From the NCBI GenBank assembly GCA_025457865.1, contig JALOTP010000003.1:33067-97066 (forward strand): a stretch of DNA of 64,000 nucleotides, in the 5' to 3' direction. Each line of letters starts with the position of its first letter. Position 1 is the stretch's first letter. Under the pieces are notes generated by a model. The model was not told the origin of the DNA, made no database searches, and worked only from the letters and a program-made list of their open reading frames with translations. Shown here in pieces: positions 9,523 through 20,000 of the stretch. This DNA is from Thermoplasmatota archaeon. Its GTDB lineage: Archaea; Thermoplasmatota; Penumbrarchaeia; Penumbrarchaeales; Penumbrarchaeaceae. Made by a program: the position numbers and the translations under genes.

Positions 9523-9672
9523 TTATTTTACATTGTCTCTATACCATCGAATATCTTTTCCAGATTCTACTTCTCTCTCTACGGGTTCTTTGAAGGCCAC
9601 AAGCAAAAGCATCAGGCTGATGGCGAAGGCAACCGCCCCTAAAAGAACGAACCTCTCCCTTGTCTTCCTCAT
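9523..9672 (-). CDS. 49-aa membrane leader protein, paralogue of the 8794-8907 gene
   Basis: N-terminus MRKTRERFVLLGAVAFAI, then one hydrophobic helix to about residue 27 and a charged tail. Start ATG at 9672 with GGTGAG just upstream and the shared TATA box at 9701-9710. Directly upstream of the 105-aa membrane gene and probably in one transcript with it. Function unknown; the conserved front half and divergent tail mirror the other leader gene. Confidence 0.6.
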   Translation of the reverse strand: MRKTRERFVLLGAVAFAISLMLLLVAFKEPVEREVESGKDIRWYRDNVK

Positions 9673-9713
9673 TATCTCACCGGACCCATATGGGTGGGGG
9701 TATTTAAATATTA
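9603..9713 (-). repeat. Direct repeat R2, copy B: promoter plus leader-gene 5' end
   Basis: Second copy of the 8843-8952 segment, including TATTTAAATA at 9701-9710 and the leader start. Homology ends inside the hydrophobic helix of the leader gene. Confidence 0.85.
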
Positions 9714-9732
9714 CTATAATATAATAATAATA

Positions 9733-10578
9733 TCATTTATCTGATATTTTTAAAAATTCCTCTAAGGTCTCGTTGAGGCTTCCTGTTCTGTATCCCTCAA
9801 GGTCCAGACAGATGTATGTGAATCCCAACTTCTTTAGATGCGATGAGATGTCATCTCTCAATCCTTTTTCTATGAGCTTTTCCATCATCTCCAAGGGGAC
9901 CTCTATCCTGGCGATCGTACCATGATGCCTGACCCTGGCACCCCTGAACCCTCTAGATGATAAGAAGCGCTCTGCTTCCTCTATCATCCGAAGCTTCTCC
10001 TGGGTGATCTTATCTCCATAAGGTACCCTGCTCGCAAGGCAGGGGCTTGAGGGTCGGTCCCAACCTTCTATTCCCAGCTCCCTTGATATCGCCCTCACCT
10101 TTGCCTTGTCCATTCCAGCCTCAATTAAAGGGGATCGGACCCCAGCTTCCTTTGCGGCCTTCCTTCCAGGCCGGTGGTCCGATACATCATCGATGTTGGC
10201 CCCATCGCAGATGATGGTGAAACCCTTCTCAGCTGCTTGGGGGATGAGCTTCGAGAAGAAGGCTCCCCTGCAGATGTAGCACCTGTCCGGGGGATTGGAC
10301 CTGAAGTGCGGGTCATCAAGTTCATTGGTGCATACTATCATGTGTTCTGTTCCGAGCCTCTCGGTAACATTTTTAGTATGCTCAAGCTCCGTTTTGGTAT
10401 ATGTTCCGGAAACAGCAGTGGCAGCAAGGACGTTCTCGGGTCCCAGCACCTTGACGGCTGCATGGAGCAGTAAGTTGGAATCCACCCCCCCGGAAAAAGC
10501 TATGCAGACCTTCCCCATCCCTTCGAGGATGGACCCAAGCTTCCTGTAGGCTTCCATGGATGCATCATCGTCCATCAT
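9733..10578 (-). CDS. larE: ATP-dependent sacrificial sulfur transferase LarE-like
   Basis: 281 aa, PP-loop ATPase of the LarE family. The pyrophosphatase motif SGGVDS is at about residue 30. Cysteines are in DRCYICRG (about 105) and SSPCLASR (about 180), the latter matching the sacrificial Cys of Cys-type LarE. In characterised bacteria LarE donates its own cysteine sulfur to a pyridinium dicarboxylate to build the nickel-pincer cofactor of lactate racemase, with LarB and LarC. Neither partner is seen here, so the substrate in this organism is open. Start ATG overlaps the dphB stop as ATGA, indicating translational coupling. Confidence 0.85.
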   Translation of the reverse strand: MMDDDASMEAYRKLGSILEGMGKVCIAFSGGVDSNLLLHAAVKVLGPENVLAATAVSGTYTKTELEHTKNVTERLGTEHMIVCTNELDDPHFRSNPPDRCYICRGAFFSKLIPQAAEKGFTIICDGANIDDVSDHRPGRKAAKEAGVRSPLIEAGMDKAKVRAISRELGIEGWDRPSSPCLASRVPYGDKITQEKLRMIEEAERFLSSRGFRGARVRHHGTIARIEVPLEMMEKLIEKGLRDDISSHLKKLGFTYICLDLEGYRTGSLNETLEEFLKISDK

Positions 10579-11357
10579 GGCTTTGCACCCACCTTGAAGA
10601 GCGAGAGCATCTCCTCCTCCATGAAATGGAGCTTTCCCGGTATGATGATGCAGTGTGGGGGAGCTCCAAGGTCCATTTCCCTGAGCTGTGGGATCGTTCC
10701 ATATACCACCCCCCAGTCCTGTCTTCCGGCTCTAAGAACGGCAGCGGCCATGGTCATGGGACCGATGCCGGAACTCCCAGCTTTGGCGGCCATATCCAGC
10801 AGAACGGAGCATCCTTCCGATGCGGTCATGTACCTCCCTCTATGGGCCTGGATGTCGAGCAGGACAAGTGTATGGAGCCCCCGCTCCAGGTTCTCTATGA
10901 TGATATCAAGGGGCGATGTGGGAAGATAATCGCCCTCCGGGAACGGCAGGGTGGTGGTCCTCCCGAACTTGTAGTGCTGCAATCCTGCAAGGCCAGCTGC
11001 CGCCACATAGATCGAAGCGGAATTGATGATATCTACCGTATGTCCCTCCTTCAGTGCACGGAGCCTCAGGTCCTGGTGGGTCGTGGCCGTTAGAGGGTCA
11101 CCTGCGGTGAGGAAGCAGACATCCTTTCCATCTCTGAGGGATGAGTGGATGATGTCCTCCTCCTCGACCTGCTCCCTGTTGAGAACTACTATCTCCCTGC
11201 CGACAAGGCGGGACAGTCTCTGTATGGACCCCTCGGTGAGGAGAGAGGTGAACAGTTCGGCGAAGACAATTTCAGTATCCCTCATCCTATCCAGTCCAGA
11301 GAGGGAGACTCCCTTATCGTCGGAGATACCGAGCCCTATGAGGGTGAGCCGGGCCAT
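10575..11357 (-). CDS. dphB: Diphthine synthase (diphthamide biosynthesis methyltransferase)
   Basis: 260 aa, the usual size. It methylates the modified histidine of elongation factor 2 with S-adenosylmethionine during diphthamide formation. Family marks: N-terminal MARLTLIGLGISDDKGVSL, the GDPLTATTH motif at about residue 85, and ASIYVAAAGLAGLQHYKFG around 120. The frame extends upstream past 11390 but that part overlaps top6A and has no family similarity, so the ATG at 11357 is chosen. It lies 32 bp after the top6A stop and overlaps larE by 4 nt, placing it in a top6B-top6A-dphB-larE operon. Confidence 0.92.
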   Translation of the reverse strand: MARLTLIGLGISDDKGVSLSGLDRMRDTEIVFAELFTSLLTEGSIQRLSRLVGREIVVLNREQVEEEDIIHSSLRDGKDVCFLTAGDPLTATTHQDLRLRALKEGHTVDIINSASIYVAAAGLAGLQHYKFGRTTTLPFPEGDYLPTSPLDIIIENLERGLHTLVLLDIQAHRGRYMTASEGCSVLLDMAAKAGSSGIGPMTMAAAVLRAGRQDWGVVYGTIPQLREMDLGAPPHCIIIPGKLHFMEEEMLSLFKVGAKP

Positions 11358-11389
11358 ACCGGTCCATGGAGGTCCCTGTAAAAAAAACC

Positions 11390-12493
11390 TCATATCACAT
11401 TGAGCTCTGCCAATTTCTCGGGCAGATAGGTATCCGTGACATAGTCCAATCCGTATTTTGCCAGGGCTTGCTGCTCTGACTTCTTTCCCAGCTTCAACTG
11501 GAGCTTTATTTCCTCCACCCACTTCTCTGAGGTGAACCTTGGATCGGTCAATTCCGCTTTGAGGGCGGAAACATCCTGGTCCGTAAGACTGTCCGAGGGA
11601 AGCTCGTAGTTGACTATGTCTGAAGGTGTGATCCCCAGGAACTGTGCCGCAGGGGTTGCAAGGTACTCGGAAATATAGGCCGTCTTGATGGCACCGTATG
11701 CAACGGATGCGAATATCCTGAAGGACCATGGATCGCCATCCGTGAAGACGATGACGGGAAGCTTCGAATGCTGGTGCAGCCTCTTTATGAACCTTCTCGT
11801 GGACCTTGCCGGCTGACCCTTGAGATGGACAAGGACGGCCCTGTGGCTGTCATCGAACCCGTTCTCCACAAGCCTGTCGAACATACCACCCGTCTCTATG
11901 GCCAGTATGAACTTGGCATTGACCGCCTTGAATTTCAATTTCTCCTCTTCGACATTGTAGGGTATCCCGTAACCGGAATCGCCCACATCGTCCTTGCAGT
12001 TGATCTTCTTGAGCTCCCCCTTCCTGTTGAGCTCCTCTATTGTGATATCGCCTATGACGCGGGCACCGTCCTCTTCGGGCCTGAGCTTGAAGTCCTCCCT
12101 CATGCATCTTGTGATTATCTCCAGGTCCTCCGCTAGCTTGTTCGATTCGTCCTGGGTCGGGAACTTGGCCCTCTTCCACCCCTCGGAGATGTAGTACATC
12201 TCCCTTAAGGTCGATGATTTCCCGTCCTTTATCATGGAATCTATGAAATCCACGGTATAGAGGCTCCTCAGTATGTTCGTGGCCCCCCCTAGCTCCTTTG
12301 CGGACCTTGTAACGACATCCTCGCCGTAGGTCCAGACCTTGTGCTCGTCCGATAGGACGATATTGTTCTTGGTCCTGGACGACACCTCCAGCTCGGGGAC
12401 CTGCTCCTTCTTGAGCTGGTCGTATATGACCGATGCGATGTCCCTCAATCTCTCGCTTGCGACCTTGGACCCTTTGAAAACCTTGGCCTTCAT
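11390..12493 (-). CDS. top6A: DNA topoisomerase VI subunit A (Spo11-like catalytic subunit)
   Basis: 367 aa. The 5Y-CAP domain carries the DNA-cleaving tyrosine in LREMYYISE (about residue 98). The Toprim domain shows [11 protein letters not shown] (about 200) and the metal-binding FTDGDPWS (about 253). With subunit B it forms an A2B2 type IIB topoisomerase that relaxes and decatenates DNA. The ATG at 12493 has GAGGTG closely upstream; the frame reaches 12520 but that would overlap the top6B stop. It starts 10 bp after top6B. Confidence 0.96.
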   Translation of the reverse strand: MKAKVFKGSKVASERLRDIASVIYDQLKKEQVPELEVSSRTKNNIVLSDEHKVWTYGEDVVTRSAKELGGATNILRSLYTVDFIDSMIKDGKSSTLREMYYISEGWKRAKFPTQDESNKLAEDLEIITRCMREDFKLRPEEDGARVIGDITIEELNRKGELKKINCKDDVGDSGYGIPYNVEEEKLKFKAVNAKFILAIETGGMFDRLVENGFDDSHRAVLVHLKGQPARSTRRFIKRLHQHSKLPVIVFTDGDPWSFRIFASVAYGAIKTAYISEYLATPAAQFLGITPSDIVNYELPSDSLTDQDVSALKAELTDPRFTSEKWVEEIKLQLKLGKKSEQQALAKYGLDYVTDTYLPEKLAELNVI

Positions 12494-12503
12494 CACACCA
12501 CCT

Positions 12504-14411
12504 CTAAGCAGGGTCGGCACCTATGACCTCTCCGGGGAGCTTGGAGTAGAAGACCTCCACCTCCTCGTAGTCGTCCTTGTCCAATCCCACCAGCGTGAAC
12601 CCCAGGTGCTGGGTCTTCGCCGGCAGTACCGGGCCCACATCCCATTCAATGAAACCGTTCTTCATCTTGTATGTATCTGGATAGACCCCCTGGACCAATG
12701 CCTCGGGCACCTTGACCATGAGTTTGAAGACCCTCTCCTTCTCGGTGTAGTTCTGGAACTTGATGGTCACCTCGGTCATCTTCTGCTTGGCCTCCCCCAC
12801 TCCCATCTCTCTGTACAATACCCCGGTATCTATCACATGGACGTTCATTATCTTGGTGATGACCCCATCGAGCGGCAGGACAGGCTGTTTTGTTATCTCC
12901 GCGCTTTTCTTTGCTATCTCGGGGAGGATGTCCCTTATGATCTCGTACTTCTCGGAGACCTTCTTGATCTTGGTCCTTTTGTTTATGTGGGATTTGACCT
13001 TCCTTCCGCATTCCATGAGGGCCCTGGACACTTCCTCCTCTATCTCCTCCACCTCGGCAACTGCCTCCTTGGATTCCGATGTGAAGGGGATGTGGGTCGA
13101 TGCTATATGGACCAGTATCACGGCTGGACCGATGGGGATGCCCTTGCCTCCTCTCTGTTCGAGACCGTACGGTCTCCAGTTTATCTCCTCTATAGCATTC
13201 GTTATCGCACAGCCCCCCTGCTGGTAGAGAAGGGGGACCCTATTGCCGAACCTCAATATCTTCACCGGCTCCTGCGATGGGAGCTCTCCGCCGTAGACTA
13301 TACCCGCTTCGACCTGGAACGGCGTCCCCCTGAACACCCTTGGGTCCCTTGTCACGGTAAAGGCGAACTTGGAATCTATCTCCTTCCTGAGCCCCTTCCT
13401 TATGAGCGTGTCCCCGATGGGAGAGAGGCAGTCGGTGGGTGGGGCCATGAAGTTCATTCCCTGGACCGCATTGTACAGTGCGGTCAGCTGGTCAAGGTTC
13501 ATCCTATGGGGGTTCATGTCCTCATTGAGACCGGCTTTGACCAATATCTCCCTTGCACCCCTTGGGGATACTCTGGAGAACTCATTGGTGAGGAACGACG
13601 AGAGCTTCCTTGCCTCGGTGTACTCCGCCATCGTCTTCAATACACCGAGTTCGATACCGTGCGGATGGGGCCTGCATTCCACCGGCTGTTTGGGCAGTGC
13701 CTCCACGGCCCTTTGGAATATGGTGACCTCGCCATCAGGTTCCTTGAAGGTTATCTCAACGTGCGGGTTGACAATGGCGGTCGCCTTGAGATATTCCTTG
13801 ACGCTCTGCTTCTTGTTCTTCTGGTATTTTGCCAGGAACTCGACCGAGACCTCGGTCCCGTGCGATTGGTCCCATAGGACGGTCTCTTCGGAAACGACCT
13901 GGGGCCTGTTGGTCTTGGTATTTATTATGACATCAAGCTTGTGGGCCGGGAACTCCTCCCCTATCCTGGATATTATGGTCGCAGGCTGGCCTGTGGTCAG
14001 CTGTCCATAGAGGACCACCGCCGAGATACCTATTCCCTGTTGTCCCCTTGCCTGTTTGATCGAATGGAACCTTGAACCGTAGAGGAGCCTTCCGAAAACG
14101 TTAGGGATCTGCTTCCGGACTATTCCAGGACCGTTGTCCCTGACCGTCATCCTGATCCTATCGTCACCGTTCGCCGACCTGAGGTCTATCGAGATGGTAG
14201 GGAGGATGCCTGCCTCCTCGCATGCATCGAGCGAATTGTCCACCGCCTCCTTGACGGCGACTATCACTGCTTTGGATGGGTTGTCGAAACCAAGGATCTG
14301 TCTGTTCTTGGCGAAGAAGTCCGAGATGGAGATCTCCCTCTGGCTCTCCGCCATCTTTTCGGCATAGGGTACCTGCAAGGCCCCACCTCCGGTCCGGCTG
14401 GCCTTACCCAT
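12504..14411 (-). CDS. top6B: DNA topoisomerase VI subunit B (GHKL ATPase)
   Basis: Up to 635 aa. Bergerat ATP fold: N box [15 protein letters not shown] (about residue 55), G1 RDNGPGI (about 90) and the G2 lid GQQGIGISA (about 125), followed by H2TH and transducer domains and a C-terminal Ig-like extension. Binds and hydrolyses ATP to drive strand passage by subunit A. Start is uncertain: the ATG at 14411 has only weak ribosome-binding context, and a TTTAAA box at 14424-14429 is so close that transcription would probably begin near 14402, favouring the ATG at 14354 ([10 protein letters not shown]). First gene of the four-gene minus-strand run. Confidence 0.96.
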   Translation of the reverse strand: MGKASRTGGGALQVPYAEKMAESQREISISDFFAKNRQILGFDNPSKAVIVAVKEAVDNSLDACEEAGILPTISIDLRSANGDDRIRMTVRDNGPGIVRKQIPNVFGRLLYGSRFHSIKQARGQQGIGISAVVLYGQLTTGQPATIISRIGEEFPAHKLDVIINTKTNRPQVVSEETVLWDQSHGTEVSVEFLAKYQKNKKQSVKEYLKATAIVNPHVEITFKEPDGEVTIFQRAVEALPKQPVECRPHPHGIELGVLKTMAEYTEARKLSSFLTNEFSRVSPRGAREILVKAGLNEDMNPHRMNLDQLTALYNAVQGMNFMAPPTDCLSPIGDTLIRKGLRKEIDSKFAFTVTRDPRVFRGTPFQVEAGIVYGGELPSQEPVKILRFGNRVPLLYQQGGCAITNAIEEINWRPYGLEQRGGKGIPIGPAVILVHIASTHIPFTSESKEAVAEVEEIEEEVSRALMECGRKVKSHINKRTKIKKVSEKYEIIRDILPEIAKKSAEITKQPVLPLDGVITKIMNVHVIDTGVLYREMGVGEAKQKMTEVTIKFQNYTEKERVFKLMVKVPEALVQGVYPDTYKMKNGFIEWDVGPVLPAKTQHLGFTLVGLDKDDYEEVEVFYSKLPGEVIGADPA

Positions 14412-14472
14412 TTGCTCATTCGATTTAAAGACGAGGGTGGGGGTAGGCGAAAGAAAGCTGGGGGGGCCTTTC

Positions 14473-15954
14473 TCACCTCATCTTCCTGAAGTAGAGGACA
14501 AGGACGATTATGGCTATGAGGATCGGGAACAGTGTGATGAATAGGCCGAGTGAGGTCGCACTTAAGACCTCTGCCCAGGTGGGGTCATCCTGCAGGAAGA
14601 GGAACTGGACCCCTAGTATGACGAAGTTGCCCAATGCATCAGCTATACCAATGCAGGCGAATATCAGGAAGAGCACGTTCATAAGGCGGCTCATATCCTC
14701 GGAGGTCTCCCTCTGGCGGGTGTCTATGAAGGTCCTAAGGACATCTATGGTGGAAGAGAGTATGTCCCTGGACCTAGACAGTTCCTGGAGGAGGCTGGTA
14801 AGCCCGAGCTGTTCGGCGTCTATCTCTTTTAGGGTGAGGTCCCCTATGGACGAAGAGCCCGAACCGAAGCCCGTATCCTCATGTTCGAGCAGGATGGACC
14901 TCGCAATGTCCTGTACCTTCCCGGACATGAAGTTCAAACGGGACGACATCCTCATTATCTGGTGCTCTACCTCCGAGACGTTCGAGAAGCGGATGGAAGC
15001 ATCGGTAAGGAGCTCCTTCTCGGTCTTGTAGGTCTCCCTCTCCAGGAACGTCTTCTTCTTGACATTGGTATCGTCCTTGGGAACATACAATTTCATCTGT
15101 TCGTTGATCCTGTTCTGAAGGGAGAATATCTGGTCGTTCTGGGCCTTCCCGTTCAGGTAGATGCCTTTGACCTCGGTCTCCTTCATATCAAGGAACTGCG
15201 ACTGGGCAAGGAACAGTTCCATGAGCCTCGATTTCACCGCCAGTATGTTGATGAGGTAGTTCTGCCTCATCTGGTAGAGCCTCTTCTCCGGTGGGCTGTC
15301 CTGACCATATGGTGTCGAGTTGGAGACGGCAATGGGCATCTCGGAGTAGGTGCCGCTGGTCCGAAGGTCTGATAGGTTCACCTCTATGACCATGTCCCGC
15401 GGCAAGCCATGCTCGTACCCGGTGGGGGGTGGAGCAAGGACGTAAAGTGTGGTCCCGACCTTGCTGTGCCTGAGGCTGTTAACGATTATCTCCCCCCGGC
15501 GGTTGAGTATCCTGTTGAGATATGCTACATTGGTCTGAAGGACCTCCTGTTCTTCCTCTATCTTGTCCTTGTAGAGGAAAGATACGTCAGAGAAGGTCTT
15601 TAGCCAGACCCGTTCCCTGCTGCCACATGTTATCAAGGTGTAGTTGTATGTTCTCACACCGCCGGTGAGAACGTTCAGCTTCTCGGCCAGTTTCCGTCTC
15701 AGGTCCATGAGCTCGTCGTAACGGTACTTCAACATCTCAGGTGAGACCTCGGAGACATCCTTCGCTGTCGATTGCGCACCCCGGTTGGATTCGATTATGC
15801 ACCAATCTCCCTTATAGGAAATCTCCAGCTTGTTCCCCTCAAGGGTGGCAAGTTCGGAACCGACCGTTCTCTGGACCTCAGCCTCCCTACCCTTGGGAAG
15901 CCGGAACATGAGGATGGAATATACCTTTGGGTCATAGAGCGGGAATGTCCTCAA
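14473..15954 (-). CDS. Uncharacterised coiled-coil protein with two C-terminal transmembrane helices
   Basis: 493 aa, TTG start at 15954 supported by GGAGGT 8 nt upstream. The N-terminal 240 residues look alpha/beta and soluble, residues 250-420 are rich in heptad-like charged helices, and two strong hydrophobic helices lie at about 430-455 and 465-488, ending in RKMR. The long-helix plus two-TM layout resembles CorA-type channels, but the GMN signature is absent (ALGNFV stands at that place), so this is only an architectural resemblance. No family recognised. It lies just upstream of top6B on the same strand but 61 bp away with its own TATA box possible for top6B, so shared function is not implied. 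Confidence 0.8.
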   Translation of the reverse strand: MRTFPLYDPKVYSILMFRLPKGREAEVQRTVGSELATLEGNKLEISYKGDWCIIESNRGAQSTAKDVSEVSPEMLKYRYDELMDLRRKLAEKLNVLTGGVRTYNYTLITCGSRERVWLKTFSDVSFLYKDKIEEEQEVLQTNVAYLNRILNRRGEIIVNSLRHSKVGTTLYVLAPPPTGYEHGLPRDMVIEVNLSDLRTSGTYSEMPIAVSNSTPYGQDSPPEKRLYQMRQNYLINILAVKSRLMELFLAQSQFLDMKETEVKGIYLNGKAQNDQIFSLQNRINEQMKLYVPKDDTNVKKKTFLERETYKTEKELLTDASIRFSNVSEVEHQIMRMSSRLNFMSGKVQDIARSILLEHEDTGFGSGSSSIGDLTLKEIDAEQLGLTSLLQELSRSRDILSSTIDVLRTFIDTRQRETSEDMSRLMNVLFLIFACIGIADALGNFVILGVQFLFLQDDPTWAEVLSATSLGLFITLFPILIAIIVLVLYFRKMR

Positions 15955-16072
15955 TTGGCCCTACCTCCGTTCCGGTAATGTCTCTCATTCTGTTCCGGTC
16001 CATTCGGAGTATTCCCATAGGATTACTTAAAATGCTTGTTAAAAATATCAAAGAACGAAAAGTGCCTTCCTA

Positions 16073-16972
16073 TCATGGGGCCGCGCAGCACATTTCAAGC
16101 TCTTGGACGCAGAACCCTTTCGCCCTCATCCAACGAAGTGTCCCCCTTGATGGTTGGACTATCCCATCGAAACCCTGCTCGAGAACATCTATCTCAAGAG
16201 ATGGGTCGCCTTTTGGTCTCATGCAGCCGAGGTAGAGCTTCCCTCTCAAATCCTCCATCATGGCCTTGGCCGTCCCAAGAACGAGAGAGGCCGGGGCAGG
16301 ATGGGTCTTGCCCATGGGGGTTCCCTTAGTGGGTATGAAGGAGATAAGGACCGCAGCTTCCGGGGAAAAAGGCTCTATAAGATCGATGGCTCTCTCCTCC
16401 AGGTCCTGGACGGAAGGCCTCAGACCTGCAAGGACATGAGGGACCACCCTGATGCCCCGTTCAACGAGAAGGCCGTAGGTCCTCCTGTAATCCTCTGGCC
16501 CCGCGTCCAGGTGGAAGATGTCCTTGACCACTTCTCTATGGGCCACTATATCGAGGGAGACCATATCCGGCAATGAGCTAGCTATTCTGTCCGCACCCTC
16601 TTTGTCAAGGAGTCCGGTGTGGAAGTTCAGGACGAGAGAGGTCCCTTCCTTCAACATCCTGGCCTCCTGGAGTGTATGGTCGCTGAACTTGACAGAACCG
16701 GAGGGGTCGCACCCGCCGGATATAAGGAGCCCGGTCCCCCCCTTTTTCCATAGTTCCATACCGAAGTCGTACAATGACCCTTTGGTCGAGACATCGACCA
16801 TTCCGGTCAGGTAGCTACCGCTACAATGATCGCACATAAGGGAACATGTTCGCCCCGTCACAGAGACAGAAGGGAACCTCCAGCCGGGCCTGAAGACACG
16901 GATGGTCCTTAGTCCCTCGGAACATGGGGATGTGGCAATGATCGTGGGCGGTATGAGCACTGATGGGGCCAT
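16073..16972 (-). CDS. Radical SAM protein (biotin-synthase-related, possible LipS2-like)
   Basis: 299 aa. The [4Fe-4S]/SAM cluster motif is CSLMCDHC (about residue 43, CxxxCxxC), followed by a GG-type SAM loop ISGGCDPSGSV (about 85). A second conserved site LGCMRPKGD lies near 253 and the C-terminus has EMCCAAP. The pattern fits the uncharacterised archaeal biotin-synthase-like group that includes, as I recall, the archaeal lipoyl synthase subunit LipS2; no LipS1 partner or lipoate ligase is present here, so this is a weak suggestion. Start ATG at 16972 is very close to a TTTAAAC box at about 16984-16990, shared in orientation with the divergent surface-protein gene. Confidence 0.8.
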   Translation of the reverse strand: MAPSVLIPPTIIATSPCSEGLRTIRVFRPGWRFPSVSVTGRTCSLMCDHCSGSYLTGMVDVSTKGSLYDFGMELWKKGGTGLLISGGCDPSGSVKFSDHTLQEARMLKEGTSLVLNFHTGLLDKEGADRIASSLPDMVSLDIVAHREVVKDIFHLDAGPEDYRRTYGLLVERGIRVVPHVLAGLRPSVQDLEERAIDLIEPFSPEAAVLISFIPTKGTPMGKTHPAPASLVLGTAKAMMEDLRGKLYLGCMRPKGDPSLEIDVLEQGFDGIVQPSRGTLRWMRAKGFCVQELEMCCAAP

Positions 16973-17041
16973 TAAACCTGAAAGGTTTAAATCTTGTTAT
17001 GCAGATGATTGCCCGGCCCCTATGCCCATGAGGTCATCCGA

Positions 17042-20000
17042 ATGAAGTTCCTTAACAGGTCAAATAGAATGGCACGAGCCGGTATGAGATACACTATCGT
17101 TCTAGTGCTCCTCCTGCTCCTATCTACCTCCTTTTCTATGGTATTCCCGGAAAAGGCCCCTGTGGGTAAGGTAAGAGGCGCTCTGACCCTGGTCCAACCG
17201 ATAGTGATAGAGGGCAACAGCGGGTTCGCCTCACACCCTCGTGTGACCGGCGGCGGGACCATAAGCAATCCTTACCTGATAACCAACTATCTGATAGACT
17301 GCAGCTCTTCGACCAGGGCGGCCATAGCCATAAGGAACACGACCGCATTCTTCCTGGTGAAGAACGTCACCATCTATGCATCTAGCTCATCGCCAGCCAT
17401 CCTAACAAGGGGTTTGTTCTTCAATAGCAATTATCAGGCGATGAACGGTCGTTTCGAGAACGTTACTGTGATAGGGGGCGGAACTCAGGTCTATTTGGAA
17501 CGCCCCATCCGCCTGGTGTTCGTCCAGTGCAATTTCACAAATCCTTCCGGCACAGGTAATGCCCTCAGGCTCTATGGTGGTTATGACAATACTTTCGACC
17601 AGAACATCTTCAACTTCCCGAACCAGGATATTCTGATCGAGTATTATTCATATTACTTTTTCTTCAAGAGGAACACCGGGACCTTCAGGGACCTTACCCA
17701 TGATTATTTCAGATATTGCGATATTTCGAACAACACCCTTACCACAAGGAGCTGGAAACTCTATACGGGGTATTCCTCGGATTTCCAGGGGAATACTGTA
17801 ACGTCCACAAGTTCGACCTATGACCTCCTGAGCTTCTATGATTCCCACAGGATAAAGATAGCCAACAACACCCTGCAAGGAGGGAAGTATGGCATATTCA
17901 TCGCACACCCCAATACATATGGCCCTGTGGCCACCAATTATTATCAAGGCGGCTCCTTCAATATCGAGTTCAATAGGATAAATGGTTCCAATATGGGATT
18001 GTACTTTGCCTGGTTGAACGGTTACTCACTGATGAATTTCTTGGCCATGCACCATAACCGAATTTCCAACTGTACCTCTTATGGTTACTATAACTATTAT
18101 ACGGGCTATACGACCAACAGGATATTCAGGAACCTGTTCGAGTTCAACAGAGGTACAGGGACCTCATACAGTACCGGGATCTCACAGGCCTTCGATGGTT
18201 ATGGCCCCAACTCATGGTCCTATCAGGGTGTGGGCAACTTCTGGTTGGACAAGACTGGCCCAGATGACGATTCCGACGGGTTCGTCGATGACCACTCCTA
18301 TCCGCTCAATGGCTGGGGAACGACGGGCAAGGACCCAGCTCCAGTTACAAACCGTTTTTTCGATTTTGAAAGGCCTATGATATCTCTAATTGAGCCCTCG
18401 GACAAGGTTATCGATGCGGGATATGTAAATGTATCATGGTCGTCCCATGATAATCTGAGCGGGATGGAAACGGTCCAGCTCAAGCTCGATGATGGTCTCT
18501 GGACCAACCGGAGCTATGAAGGGTCCTTCGGGTTCAAACTGACCACGGGGTCCCATAGGTTGTACCTTAGAGCCGTTGATAGAGCTAGACTCTGGACCAC
18601 CAAGGAAGTGAGCCTGTTCGTCACAAGCGTGAGATCGCCGGTCACCGTATCCTCACCAATCGACGGAGGGTACAATAACAGAACGGACATACCTGTCATA
18701 TGGTCATTGTCGGAGGGATTCGTTCCGGTATCATTCACCTCCAGGTTCGATTCCGGCATACTGGTGCATAGGGATCCTTCACAACCCTTCGGTCTGACCG
18801 TTAGTGAAGGGTTCCATAACCTGGTCCTTAGCTTCCAGGATGCCTACGGGAACGTTTTCGTGGAGAATATCGGATTTGCGGTCGATATGACCCCTCCTGT
18901 GCTCGACCTGTTGTATCCATCCAATGGTGTTGTTATAGCGAACCCCGTCGTTTATTTCAAGTGGCATACATCCGATCTAACCGGCGTCAACAGGACCCTG
19001 GTGCGTCTGGACGATGGAGAATGGAACACTACCGACAAGGACCTTTATTCGATAAGGGTAGGCGAGGGCTATCACAGGTTCAAGGTCAGGGTCACGGACA
19101 GGGCGGGAAATGCCAGGGAGAAGGAGATGAGCTTCTGGGTCAAGGCCAATACCTCCTTGCATATAAGCTCCCCTCTGCTCGAAGGCCCAACATCCGATAC
19201 CACCCATAAGGTGGAATGGGAGTATCTATCGGATTTCGTCATTGGTTCCCTTACGGTAGCCGTTGACAACGACCTCCCGGCCGTTCTGTCCCCGGGTGCG
19301 ACGGACCACGATATTGCGCTGACCAAGGACGGTATCCATTACGTAACTGTCCGGGCACTTGACCCTGTCAAGAACGAGATCTCTGATAGGATAAGTATCA
19401 TATTGGACAGGACAGCGCCCGATGTAGGTTTCCTAAGCCATGAGGACGGTTCGTTCGTCAATACCGATGTCGTGGACCTGGAATGGAACGCACTGGAGAC
19501 CTATGGATTGGGGGGTTATTCCCTATACCTCGACGGGGACCTACTGGCTTCGGGGATCAAGGAAAGGACACGTACGGTCCGATTGGGAAAAGGGGTCCAT
19601 GACATAGGATTGGAGGCCTATGACCTGGCTGGGAACATAGGTAGGGCGAACATTACGATCACAGTCGACCTTGAACCGCCAGTGGTCGAACTGGTCCTGC
19701 CAGAGGGAAACCTCATCAAGGACCGTTATCATACTATGCGCTGGACGGTGGAGGATGACCATGGTGTAGCTGGGTCATCATGCTCCCTGGATGGAGAGGA
19801 CCTGGTGGACCTTGGGGAGGCCCTTTCAAGGGACCTGGTCTTCGATGAGGAGGGTCCTCACAGCTTCACCCTCATCTGTGTGGATGTGGCGGGGAACAAC
19901 AGGACCATAGTTACTGACCTGATGGTGGACCTGAACGGCCCGAAGGCCGATTTCCTTGGCGCCCCGAGCGGCCATATCAAAGAATGGAAGGGGATCGTCC

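Noticed and set aside
11358..11729. Upstream extension of the diphthine synthase frame to 384 residues
   Set aside because: The extension lies inside top6A on the same strand, and family similarity begins at MARLTLIG.
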